Source of the DNA: Limnoglobus roseus
GTDB taxonomy: Bacteria; Planctomycetota; Planctomycetia; Gemmatales; Gemmataceae
Direction of reading: 5' to 3'
Assembly: GCF_008254045.1 (NCBI RefSeq)
Contig: NZ_CP042425.1
Span: 1,178,001-1,242,000 of the forward strand
Length of the DNA: 64,000 nucleotides
Part shown: positions 25,135-33,145 of the stretch, one piece after another
Layout: the number at the start of each line of letters is the position of its first letter
Numbering within the stretch: the first letter of the stretch is position 1
Made by a program: the position numbers and the translations under genes
Notes under the pieces: generated by a model
Told to the model about the DNA's origin: nothing
The model's input: the letters and a program-made list of their open reading frames with translations, nothing else
The model's database searches: none

Positions 25135-26559
25135 TTACGCAGTGTGCCGCAGGGCCTCGATCGGGTCGAGCTTTGCGGCCCGCCTCGCGGGATACCAGCC
25201 GAACAGCACGCCGACGCCAACGGACACGCCGACGGCCAGGAAGATCGACGGCACGTTCACCTGGGCCGGCAGCTTGATCGTTCGCAGCCACGCGGCCGTA
25301 TCCGCCAGCCCGGTCTGCTGCGTCAGCCACGCGGCCGCCCCCGGCGCGACCGGCACGACGAACACCAGGAACAGCCCCACGACGACGCCGATCAGGCCGC
25401 CGATCGTCGTCTGCACGGTTGCTTCCACCAGGAATTGGGCGGTGATGTCCCGCTGTTTACCGCCGAGTGCCCGGCGGATGCCGATTTCGCGAGTCCGCTC
25501 GGTGACGGTGGCGAGCATGATGTTCATGATGCCGATGCCGCCGACGAGCAGCGAGATCGACGCGATCAGCACGAGCAGCGACGTGAACCGTTCCTGCTGC
25601 CGTTCGGCGTCTTCCAGGCGGTCGAGCGGGATGGTGACGGCCCAGTCCTTCTTGTCGTGGTGCTTTTCGAGCAGCCGCTTGATCTGGTCGCCGATAGCCT
25701 TCACCGTCTGCCGACCGGCCTTCGTGTCCACCTCGGCATCAATGGTCATCGTCACCTGATAGATGTCCACCTGTTCCGCGGAGCGACTGCCGGCCGAACG
25801 GATCGACACCTTGCTGCCGATGTACTGGTTGGCGGTGCTCAGCGGGATGTACATGTCGTTGTTGTAATCCTCGGCCGCCTGACTGCCGCCGGTGCCGCCG
25901 GTCGGCATGCGATCGGAGGCGACGCCGACGACGAGGTACTTATCGCCGCGGCAGAACACCGTCTTGCCCATCGCGTCTTCGAAGGGGAACAGCCGGTCGG
26001 CGGTGGCCGCCCCGAGGACGCAGTTGTTGATGCGGTTCTCCTCGTCGTCCACGGTGAAGAACCGGCCGCGGGCGAGCTGAATCTTGTTCACGTCGGAGTA
26101 GTCGGGCGTGGTGGCGATCATGCGGACGTTGTGCATCCGCTCCAGGTACCGGGCCTCGGACGGGAACACCCGCATCGGCACCATCGTCGTAATGCTCTTG
26201 CCGAACGTCTGGAACCGGGCGATGTCGCGGCTGTCGAGGCCGTAGGCGGCGACCATCGACTTCGAGTTCGTGGACGACGCCGAGTCGTCGGGCGGCTTGA
26301 CGCTGCGGACGACGATGTTCGTGGCCCCCTGCCGCTTGATGTCGTCGAGGGCGTCCTTCATCGAGCCTTCGCCGAAGGCCATGAGCGCGATGACGGAACT
26401 GGTGCCGATGACGATGCCGAGCACCGAGAGCAGCGACCGCAGTTTGTGCAGCCACAGGCTCCGCACGGCGAGGCCGACGGCCTTGAGGAACTTCAGGGGG
26501 CCGAACCCGCCGCCGCCCTTGACGGGCGTGGGGGCGGGCGGGATGTCGTTGATGTTCAT
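25135..26559 (-). CDS. ABC transporter permease, MacB/FtsX type
   Basis: 474 residues from ATG 26559, three bases after the ATPase stop. Helix 1 lies at about residues 43-64 (LRSLLSVLGIVIGTSSVIALM). A large extracytoplasmic domain follows (about 65-315). Three more helices form the FtsX core: one at about 320-345 (SLLVLIASISLLVGGIGIMNIML), then the coupling motif TERTREIGIRRALGGKQRDI, a helix at about 375-400, and the last near 440-462 followed by GWYPARRAAKLDPIEALR, the usual MacB-type ending. Such permeases do not pump across the membrane directly; they drive substrate from the periplasm through an adaptor and TolC. The upstream same-strand genes encode exactly those partners. An extra hydrophobic loop (about 400-435) follows helix 3. 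Confidence 0.93.
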   Translation of the reverse strand: MNINDIPPAPTPVKGGGGFGPLKFLKAVGLAVRSLWLHKLRSLLSVLGIVIGTSSVIALMAFGEGSMKDALDDIKRQGATNIVVRSVKPPDDSASSTNSKSMVAAYGLDSRDIARFQTFGKSITTMVPMRVFPSEARYLERMHNVRMIATTPDYSDVNKIQLARGRFFTVDDEENRINNCVLGAATADRLFPFEDAMGKTVFCRGDKYLVVGVASDRMPTGGTGGSQAAEDYNNDMYIPLSTANQYIGSKVSIRSAGSRSAEQVDIYQVTMTIDAEVDTKAGRQTVKAIGDQIKRLLEKHHDKKDWAVTIPLDRLEDAERQQERFTSLLVLIASISLLVGGIGIMNIMLATVTERTREIGIRRALGGKQRDITAQFLVEATVQTTIGGLIGVVVGLFLVFVVPVAPGAAAWLTQQTGLADTAAWLRTIKLPAQVNVPSIFLAVGVSVGVGVLFGWYPARRAAKLDPIEALRHTA

Positions 26560-26562
26560 GGT

Positions 26563-27285
26563 TTAGTGTGCCGCCGCAGCCGTTATCGGTTGTTCGTCGT
26601 TCCGCACGTCGGACTCCACGACGCCGTCGCGCAGCCGCACCACGCGGCGGGCCCACGCGGCGATGTCGTTCTCGTGCGTGACCATGATGATCGTCTTGCC
26701 CGAGCGGTTGAGTTCTTGCAGCATCTGCATGATCTCGACGCTCGTGCGGCTGTCGAGGTTGCCGGTGGGTTCGTCGGCGAGGATCACGTGCGGGTCGTTC
26801 ACCAGGCTGCGGGCGATGGCGACCCGCTGCTGCTGGCCGCCGGAGAGTTGCAGTGGCCGGTGGTCGAGCCGCGTGCCGAGGCCGACCATCTCGGCCAGCG
26901 CCTCGCACCGGGCCTTCGTCTTCTCGTCGAGTTTCACGCCCTGATAGACGAGCGGCAACTCGATGTTCTCGGTGACGGTGTACTGCGGCAGCAGGTTGTA
27001 CGCCTGGAAGATGAAGCCGAGGTAGGTGCTGCGAATCTCAGAGAGTTCGTCGTCGGACATGTGGGCCACGTCGTCGCCGCCGAGCAGGTACTGGCCGCTT
27101 GTTGGCCGGTCGAGACAACCGAGGATGTTCATGAGCGTCGACTTGCCGGACCCCGACGGCCCCATGAGCGCGACGAAGTCGCCTTCGTCGAAGCTCAGGT
27201 TCAGCCCCTTGAGGACGTGAACCGGGACGTGCCCTTCGAGGAAATAGTCTTTGTACAGGTCGAGAACTTCGACGATGGCTGGCAT
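26563..27285 (-). CDS. ABC transporter ATPase, MacB/LolD type
   Basis: 240 residues. Walker A is GPSGSGKST, the signature motif LSGGQQQRVAIARSL, Walker B VILADEPTGNLD, and the H-loop TH in IIMVTHENDI. The start MPAIVEVLDLYKDY and overall length are standard for the MacB/LolD ATPase group, where the ATPase is either separate (here) or fused to the permease. It is placed between the adaptor and permease genes, three bases before the permease start, so it should power that permease. No unusual residue was seen. The start lacks a strong Shine-Dalgarno sequence; the upstream 89 bases are a repeat-rich spacer. Confidence 0.95.
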   Translation of the reverse strand: MPAIVEVLDLYKDYFLEGHVPVHVLKGLNLSFDEGDFVALMGPSGSGKSTLMNILGCLDRPTSGQYLLGGDDVAHMSDDELSEIRSTYLGFIFQAYNLLPQYTVTENIELPLVYQGVKLDEKTKARCEALAEMVGLGTRLDHRPLQLSGGQQQRVAIARSLVNDPHVILADEPTGNLDSRTSVEIMQMLQELNRSGKTIIMVTHENDIAAWARRVVRLRDGVVESDVRNDEQPITAAAAH

Positions 27286-27374
27286 GGAGAACCGGGAGTC
27301 AGGAGTCAGAGGTCAGGAGTCAGAGATCAGCGACCGTCTTTCTGACCTCTGGTCGCTGACCTCTGATCTCCGGT
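27286..27374. repeat. Spacer with short direct and inverted repeats
   Basis: Between the adaptor stop and the ATPase start, copies of GGAGTCAG and GAGGTCAG occur in tandem, and TCAGCGACC faces GGTCGCTGA across a short loop. The transcript could fold here. It is probably a dispersed repeat remnant and may attenuate the downstream ATPase and permease. Confidence 0.5.
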
Positions 27375-29291
27375 TTAGACTTGCGGTACGTCGCCCTTCG
27401 GCGGGCCGCCGCCCTTCTTCTTGCCGCCCCCACCGCCGCCCTTCTTCTCGCCGCCCTCGCCCTTGTCGCCCTCGCCCTTCTTGCCGCGAGGCGCATCGCC
27501 GTTCTCTTCGCGGGTCTTGGCCTTGTCGCCGACGACGGCCTTCGGGTTCACCACCACGTCGTCGCCTTCGCCGATGCCGGAGAGGACTTCAATCATCGCA
27601 TCGTTGAACTTGCCGAGTTTCACTTCCTTCTCGACCGGGCCGGTCGGCGACATCACGTAGACGAACCGCTTCGGACCGCTCTCGGCCCCGCCGACGATGG
27701 CCTGGAGTGGCACGGCTAGCACCGGCTCCGTGGCGTCATCGATGTGAATCGTCACTTCGGCGTTCATGTCCGGCTTCAGCCCGGCCACGCTCTCGGTGAT
27801 GAGGACCGTCGTCGTGTACAACTTCACGTCACTGCTGAACCAGTCGGCCTGCGCGGCCACTGCCGCCACCGTCCGCACGCGGCCGGCGAACACGCGGTCC
27901 GGGTAGGCATCCACGCGGACCGTCGCCCGGTGGCCCTCGCGGCGGATTTCGTACTCCTTGTGCCGGACCGAGTCGTGGACCCACGCTTGCACCTGTTCGG
28001 ACTGGCTCGCCAGCCGGGTCATCGGGTCGATGCTGCTCAGCAACCCCAGGTTCAAGAACTCAAGAGTGTGCGTCGGCTGGCGGTCGTCGCCGCGGATGCG
28101 GGCGACCTGGGCCTCGTGGACGCGGGTGTTCACCTGCATCCGGTGCAGGTCCGGCAACCGCATGAGCTTCTGCCCTTCACGGACCTGCTCGCCGACGGCG
28201 ATGAGTTGCTGCGTGCTGCCGCGGTTCTGCTCGGACTTGTAGTAGATCACCATGCCGTCTTGCGGGGCGGAGATGCGGCACTCGCGAATCTGGCCCTCGA
28301 TTTCTTCGAGCCGGTCTTGTTCCCGCTGGTAAACGGAGAGCTTCGTCCGCCGCTCCGATTCGAACTGAACCAGTTTCGCGTCGGCCGTCTGGTTGGCCTT
28401 GTCGAGCCCGATCTTCGCCACGTCGAACTTCGACCGCAGGTCGGTGAAGTTCTTCTCGCGCATGAAGTTCTCGAGAATGTACTGCTCCTTCCGCACTTTC
28501 TCGAAGGCGTCGGTCGCCCCGCTGAGCTTCGACTGTTCGACCTTCGACTGGCTCTGCGTCAGGTAGCCGAGTTTGGCGCTCCGCTCGGCCCACGCGGACC
28601 GCTCGCGGTAGGCTTCCAGGTCGGACTCGGCCGCCTTCAAGCGGGCGGACACGTCGTCGAGTTGCTGGCGGTATTCGCCCTTCTCCATGATCGTGCCGTG
28701 CGCGCCGATGATCGCCCCGAGCGGGTTGAGGGTCGTTTCCGCCCGCAGGCCGGTGAACTTGTCCACGTCCAGCTCGGCCACCCGCAGGGCGGCGAGGGCG
28801 GCGACGACCTGCGACTCGTTGTCCATGACCTGAATGAGATAGTCCTTGTCGGCCTTCACCCACTCGGCCCGGGCCTTCTCGACCGCGATGCTCTGGAGCT
28901 TGTGCGATTCTTCCAGGGCGGAGTCGTCCAGCTCGATGAGCAACTGCCCCTTCGAGACGATCGACCCGTCGTCGATCACCCACTTGATGGTGCTGGCGAA
29001 CGTGCCCTTCGAGCCGGCCTTCACCTTGCAGATGATGTCGCGGTTGTCGGCCGACTCGAGCGCCCCCTTGCCGACGACCGACACCGGCAGCGCTTCGAGC
29101 TTCGCCCGGTGCAGGATCAGGTCGGGGCGGCTGCCGGCGGAACTTCGCCCGGCGAAAAAGAAATACCCCGTCGCCGCGAAACCGGCGACGAGGATCAGGG
29201 TTATGAGAGTGAACAGTCTTCGGCGGCGGGGTGCGGCGTGGGACGCCGCCTTACGGTGCGAGCGGGTTGAGTTGGGGTTGGGGGAGGTCAT
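27375..29291 (-). CDS. HlyD-family periplasmic adaptor of the ABC exporter
   Basis: 638 residues, longer than the usual 400. A basic N-terminal tail (about 1-25) precedes a membrane anchor (about 26-48, LFTLITLILVAGFAATGYFFF). A lipoyl-like half domain, a long coiled-coil hairpin (about 115-340, rich in Glu/Lys/Ala heptads), the second lipoyl half (ISAPQDGMVIYYKSEQN), a beta-barrel and a membrane-proximal domain follow (to about 590). The C-terminus (about 595-638) is a low-complexity Gly/Lys stretch (GGGGGGKKKGGG). The long hairpin should dock with the TolC-like factor encoded just upstream; the start overlaps that gene by 41 bases. In the family such adaptors form hexameric channels. Substrate unknown. 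Confidence 0.9.
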   Translation of the reverse strand: MTSPNPNSTRSHRKAASHAAPRRRRLFTLITLILVAGFAATGYFFFAGRSSAGSRPDLILHRAKLEALPVSVVGKGALESADNRDIICKVKAGSKGTFASTIKWVIDDGSIVSKGQLLIELDDSALEESHKLQSIAVEKARAEWVKADKDYLIQVMDNESQVVAALAALRVAELDVDKFTGLRAETTLNPLGAIIGAHGTIMEKGEYRQQLDDVSARLKAAESDLEAYRERSAWAERSAKLGYLTQSQSKVEQSKLSGATDAFEKVRKEQYILENFMREKNFTDLRSKFDVAKIGLDKANQTADAKLVQFESERRTKLSVYQREQDRLEEIEGQIRECRISAPQDGMVIYYKSEQNRGSTQQLIAVGEQVREGQKLMRLPDLHRMQVNTRVHEAQVARIRGDDRQPTHTLEFLNLGLLSSIDPMTRLASQSEQVQAWVHDSVRHKEYEIRREGHRATVRVDAYPDRVFAGRVRTVAAVAAQADWFSSDVKLYTTTVLITESVAGLKPDMNAEVTIHIDDATEPVLAVPLQAIVGGAESGPKRFVYVMSPTGPVEKEVKLGKFNDAMIEVLSGIGEGDDVVVNPKAVVGDKAKTREENGDAPRGKKGEGDKGEGGEKKGGGGGGKKKGGGPPKGDVPQV

Positions 29292-31902
29292 CGGTCCACA
29301 AACCTCGGGAATCGAGTGGGAGGAGTTCTAGGTCGAGGTACAGGTTCATCCGGGCGTTCAGGTAGTTGATCCACCCGGTATACAAGGCGTTTTGTGCGGT
29401 CAGCAACTGCGTCTGGGCCTGGAGCAGTTGCTCGGTCAAGGCGGCGGGATTGCCGGCCGCCTCTTTGACGGTCGGGTCGGGCGGGGCCAACAGCGTCGAG
29501 CGGGCGTTGTCCACCTGCGCGTACGCTAGTTCCACGGAGCGTTGTTGAACTTTATACGTTTCCGCGAGCGAACGCAACTGGCGAAGTCCCGCGCGGCAGT
29601 CATTTAGGATGTTGTCCTCGAACGCCATCAGGGTACGCCGTTGGCGTTGGAATCCGATGAGAGCCGCCCGGTAGTTGTTCCGCTCGACCCGCCGGACGAA
29701 CGGCGGTTCGGCGTGTAGCGTCAGGGCGTGGCGGGTGCGACTGCCGGCGAACGCGAACGCCTCGTTGTCGGTCGCCGGGGTGCCGGTGTTCAGGTCGTAC
29801 TGGACGTTCAGCACGCCTTGCAGCGCGTTGGCCGTCACGGCGATCTGCCGGTAGGCGTCCACGACCTGTGCGCGGGCGTTCATCAGGTCGAGGCGGTTGT
29901 TCAGGGCCGTCTGCGCGACCTTCGTCGCCGCATCGTCCAGGGGCAGTTTCAGTAAGTCGTCGCACTCCACCGTCAGGCCGGGGAGGTGCGGCCAGTCCTC
30001 GCGGATCAGGTCGAGTCGTTGATTCCGGGCGGTGACGGCCACGAGCGTGCCGGCGTCGAGGACCGTGCGGAAGATCGCCGCCCGCTCGCCCGCCTGGCGC
30101 TCTTGCGACAGCCGCCGCCACGGCTCGGCTTCGAACCGCCGCAGGGCTTGTTCGAAACTGGCGAGGTCGTTCGCGTTCTCGACCGCGTCGATCTCCAGTT
30201 CGAATGCCGCCGGGACTTCCCGGCCGAGTTTCTGGAAGTCCGCCTTCTGGTCGAGCAGTTTCCGCCGCTTCTCGGACTGGACCTCGATCCGCTTTTTCAG
30301 GTCGTCATCGGACAGGCCGCGGAGTTCCCCGATGGCCTCCGGGTAACTTTTGGCGAATTGCGTCCCGCGGACGAGCGCGGATTCCGTCAGCAGCGTCCGC
30401 CACCGTTCGCGGTATCGGGCCGGTTGTTCCGTCGGGTTGTACTGCGCGGCCTGGGCCTGGAGCTGGCTCAGTTGCTCGTACACCAACTCGATCCGCCGCA
30501 CTTGCTTTTTCATCGGCCGCAGGGGCGCGTCGTCGAGTTCCAGCGGCAGGTTCGTCGGCGTGCCGAGTTGCAGCTTAAAGTTGTCGAGGCCGTCGAGGTA
30601 CATCCGGTTCACGTCGAGCAGTCGGGCCTGACTTTGCAGGTACTGCAACTCGACCCGCACGACCTGCAAGTCGGAGACGACGCCGCCTTCCTTCAGGTTG
30701 CGGTACAGCTTCAAAATCTTGTCGAGGGCCGCGAGGTTCTTCTTCTCGTTCTCCAGGGCCGACGCCCGCAGCACGACCGGCAGGAAGCCAATGGTCGGGG
30801 CGGTCAGGTTGTTCCCGATGGCCCGGCCGAGGTTCACGGCCAACCCCTGGAGCCCGTAGGGGTTGTTCGTGTAGTCACCGGTGCCTGCGATGGCGACGTA
30901 GAAGACCTTGCGGAAGCGGGCATACGAGCGAATGGCGTACAGCAGCGTTCGCTCCGCTTGCGTGAGCGCTTCCAGCGTGACCGCCCAACCGCCGCCGCGG
31001 AGCAGGGGCTGCACGAACGTCAGCGACAGGTTCGACACGGCGATGTCCGGCCGCGGGCTGGTCAGGTCGAGGACCACCTGATTCGCGAAGCGGACGAGCA
31101 GCGTGGCCCCGGTCGGGAAGAGGCGCGACAGGGAACCGGCCGTGTTGAGGTTCCATTGATTCTGAAGGCCTTCCGGCCGCAGGCTGCCCGACGCCGACCG
31201 CACCGCGTCCTCGGCCGCGAGGGCCTGGGCGGCGAAACTGTATCGCTGCGTCGTCACCGGCAGGGCGCTGAGGTAGAGGTCTTCCCGCCGGTCCTGGAAC
31301 TCGCGGCTGTTGAAGAACGCCAGTTCCACCGTCTGGTCGAGGCTCACGCGGAACGGGTGTTCCTCACTCTTGAAGGCGAACGCGAACCCTTCGACCGGCC
31401 GGTTCGCGGCTTCGCCCGGTTTCATGGCCGTGGCGGCCCCGCCGAGGAGGGCGGCGGTCGCTTCGCCCGGCTTATCGGGGATCGGCGACGGGTTGTCCTG
31501 CTTCGGGGCCACGTCGGCGTCCGACGCGGCCCGATTCTCGGCGTCCCACTGTTCGATGATCTGAAGGTATTCTTGCCCCTCGTACCGGCCGGCCCCGTAC
31601 TTCTTCTTGGGCTTCTGCGGGTTCGGCGACAGCAGCCACGAGGCGTAGTCGTCCGGCGGGTACGGCGGGTGGTCGGGCTTCCGCGGGTCGGCGTGGCGAG
31701 CGCGGGCGTCGGGGTAGACGTGCCAGTTTTCGATCTTCCAGTCGGGGAAGATGTTTTTCTGGGTGAGCACGCCTTCCACGTCCTTGTCGGCCCGCTCGCG
31801 GAAGTGCGAGCGAGTACACCCCACCCCGGCCACGAGCGTCAGCCCGGCAGCAAAGAGCTTGCGAATCCAGCGACGGCGAAGAACTTGAGCCAATCCGGGC
31901 AT
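29251..31902 (-). CDS. TolC-family outer-membrane efflux protein (large form)
   Basis: 883 residues, about twice the typical 420-480. An N-terminal export signal (about 1-28, KLFAAGLTLVAGVG) is followed by Cys29, but the residue at -3 is Gly, so a lipoprotein is possible and not certain. The two TolC repeats are visible as long helical stretches: the first around 190-480 (LTFVQPLLRGGGWAVTLEALTQAERTLLYAIRSYAR), the second around 640-880 (ALNNRLDLMNARAQVVDAYRQIAVTANALQG and the end LLQAQTQLLTAQNALYTGWINYLNARMNLYLDLELLPLD). The extra length comes from a Pro/Asp-rich N-terminal segment (about 40-180) and a charged helical insertion (about 480-630). It is the first gene of the export operon and could also serve the RND pump that lacks its own outer-membrane factor. 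Confidence 0.9.
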   Translation of the reverse strand: MPGLAQVLRRRWIRKLFAAGLTLVAGVGCTRSHFRERADKDVEGVLTQKNIFPDWKIENWHVYPDARARHADPRKPDHPPYPPDDYASWLLSPNPQKPKKKYGAGRYEGQEYLQIIEQWDAENRAASDADVAPKQDNPSPIPDKPGEATAALLGGAATAMKPGEAANRPVEGFAFAFKSEEHPFRVSLDQTVELAFFNSREFQDRREDLYLSALPVTTQRYSFAAQALAAEDAVRSASGSLRPEGLQNQWNLNTAGSLSRLFPTGATLLVRFANQVVLDLTSPRPDIAVSNLSLTFVQPLLRGGGWAVTLEALTQAERTLLYAIRSYARFRKVFYVAIAGTGDYTNNPYGLQGLAVNLGRAIGNNLTAPTIGFLPVVLRASALENEKKNLAALDKILKLYRNLKEGGVVSDLQVVRVELQYLQSQARLLDVNRMYLDGLDNFKLQLGTPTNLPLELDDAPLRPMKKQVRRIELVYEQLSQLQAQAAQYNPTEQPARYRERWRTLLTESALVRGTQFAKSYPEAIGELRGLSDDDLKKRIEVQSEKRRKLLDQKADFQKLGREVPAAFELEIDAVENANDLASFEQALRRFEAEPWRRLSQERQAGERAAIFRTVLDAGTLVAVTARNQRLDLIREDWPHLPGLTVECDDLLKLPLDDAATKVAQTALNNRLDLMNARAQVVDAYRQIAVTANALQGVLNVQYDLNTGTPATDNEAFAFAGSRTRHALTLHAEPPFVRRVERNNYRAALIGFQRQRRTLMAFEDNILNDCRAGLRQLRSLAETYKVQQRSVELAYAQVDNARSTLLAPPDPTVKEAAGNPAALTEQLLQAQTQLLTAQNALYTGWINYLNARMNLYLDLELLPLDSRGLWTDDLPQPQLNPLAP

Positions 31903-32144
31903 GACATCCCCGAAACACGGACCTCGGGCGCAGCAGGCGGTACATTCGTTATCGGCGTGAGAGATTGCCTAGCTTGATGCAAAGTGAGGGGCGGGGGTGC
32001 CGGGAAAAGACAGTTGTCGGTGGAAGGTTTTTGACTGCGACGTTCGTGCTGTACCCTGAGGAGTTGCAGCAGTCGCAAGAGGCAAAAATCACTGTCACGC
32101 CACGCAATAAATTGATGAATCCAGTGAGTGGAGGGCTTTTAACT

Positions 32145-32528
32145 GTGACAGCGTCAATCGACCATCCGGCGTTCGTCGCTCTCCTTGCTACGGAACTACG
32201 AGAGGTGGCGGTCGAAATCGACGAGTACAGCCTTGGGTTGCTCCACTGCGAAATGGCTACTGTCGCCCGCTGCACAGCAGCCGCGGTCGAGGCCGGCGAC
32301 TGGGAAACCGTCCGCAGGCATCTCGCATTCGTGGACCGAGTCCTCCGAGGGGCCACCCCGGACGTGGCCAACGCAGTGTACGTGTCCTATTTGGAGCACC
32401 TGCCGCTCTCGGGCGATGTCGACGACGTTCCGAAGCTGCGGGCGTTACTGCCGGTCGGATTGGCCGCGGCGCTGTGGGACATGGAGGGGCGAGAGTTCGA
32501 GTGGCCACCGATACCCCGGTCGGGGTAG
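32145..32528 (+). CDS. Small helical protein resembling DUF7674
   Basis: 127 residues from GTG 32145, chosen because GGAGGG at 32130-32135 gives ideal spacing. An in-frame ATG at 32115 would add 10 residues, and others lie further upstream. The middle (LLHCEMATVARCTAAAVEAGDWETVRRHLAFVDRVLRGAT, then ANAVYVSYLEHLPL) resembles the DUF7674 pattern: helices with a GD[WFY] turn and the late V-x-V-S-[YF]-LE block. Function of that family is not established. The 5' part and the DNA before it are visibly lower in G+C than the neighbouring genes, which marks the start of the accessory region. It is a lone gene divergent from the TolC operon. Confidence 0.6.
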   Translation: MTASIDHPAFVALLATELREVAVEIDEYSLGLLHCEMATVARCTAAAVEAGDWETVRRHLAFVDRVLRGATPDVANAVYVSYLEHLPLSGDVDDVPKLRALLPVGLAAALWDMEGREFEWPPIPRSG

Positions 32529-33145
32529 TCCCCTCTGACATCGGATGAGACTATGGATCAAGTCGGACTATCCGACACTCCCGCAGACCGTCGGATTCGC
32601 CGACACTTCCTCGCGACTCTCAGACGACATCCCCGCTCGAATTTTCGCCCGAATTCTAGCCACTTTTGCAAAATCCGGCTCATCCAACCACTCTTGGCAC
32701 TGCGGCTGCTGATGCTCCTCTCGTCCGCGACGCCCATGCGGACTCGCCTTCGCCCAAGATCGCCCACGAGTCGCCCAGACTTGTCGATCGCCCAGTTGAT
32801 TCGCCCATCATCGCCCAGATGAAATTTCGGCGGGTGTTGCCCAGCACCCGCTCGAAGTTCTTTACAGCACTACTTCCAACTCCTCTTAAAACTTCGCCTA
32901 CTTTTCTCCCGCCTCGGTCAGCTACTTCGCCACAGCCATCATCTCGCCGTAGGGACGGTAGAGTTCTTCTGATCAGTCGCCGTCCACCAACCGCCTCGTC
33001 CGCCCCCCTCGGAAGGGGTCGGTCGAAATCCTGGCGAGCAGGGGGCGTCAGTCCCCTGATTTTGTCGCGGCGAGAAGGAGTTCAGGGGACTGACGCCCCC
33101 GCTCGCCTTTGCGAACGAGGATATCGACCGAGCAAGAGCAGGACA
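32529..33145. other. Non-coding stretch with short repeats and a palindrome
   Basis: No convincing gene on either strand. From about 32745 to 32820 the heptamer TCGCCCA recurs six or more times at irregular spacing. The section to about 32960 is lower in G+C than the rest of the window. A 26-bp palindrome lies at 33033-33107. The stretch is probably decayed accessory DNA. Confidence 0.5.
33033..33107. repeat. 26-bp intergenic palindrome with one bulge
   Basis: Arm 33033-33059 pairs with 33082-33107 except for one extra A in the left arm. Outside these arms, GGTCGAAATCCT (from about 33020) faces the near-complement AGGATATCGACC ending near 33130, so the dyad is longer with an interruption. 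It lies 39 bases beyond the stop of the membrane-protein gene. Confidence 0.75.

Noticed and set aside
31816-31902. TolC-like protein as a confirmed lipoprotein
   Set aside because: The Cys at residue 29 follows G-V-G, with Gly at -3 where Leu, Val or Ile is expected. I left it as a possibility only.
32553-32822. 89-codon open frame in the low-GC gap
   Set aside because: It has no ribosome-binding site, its end is made of the TCGCCCA repeats, and no family resemblance was seen.
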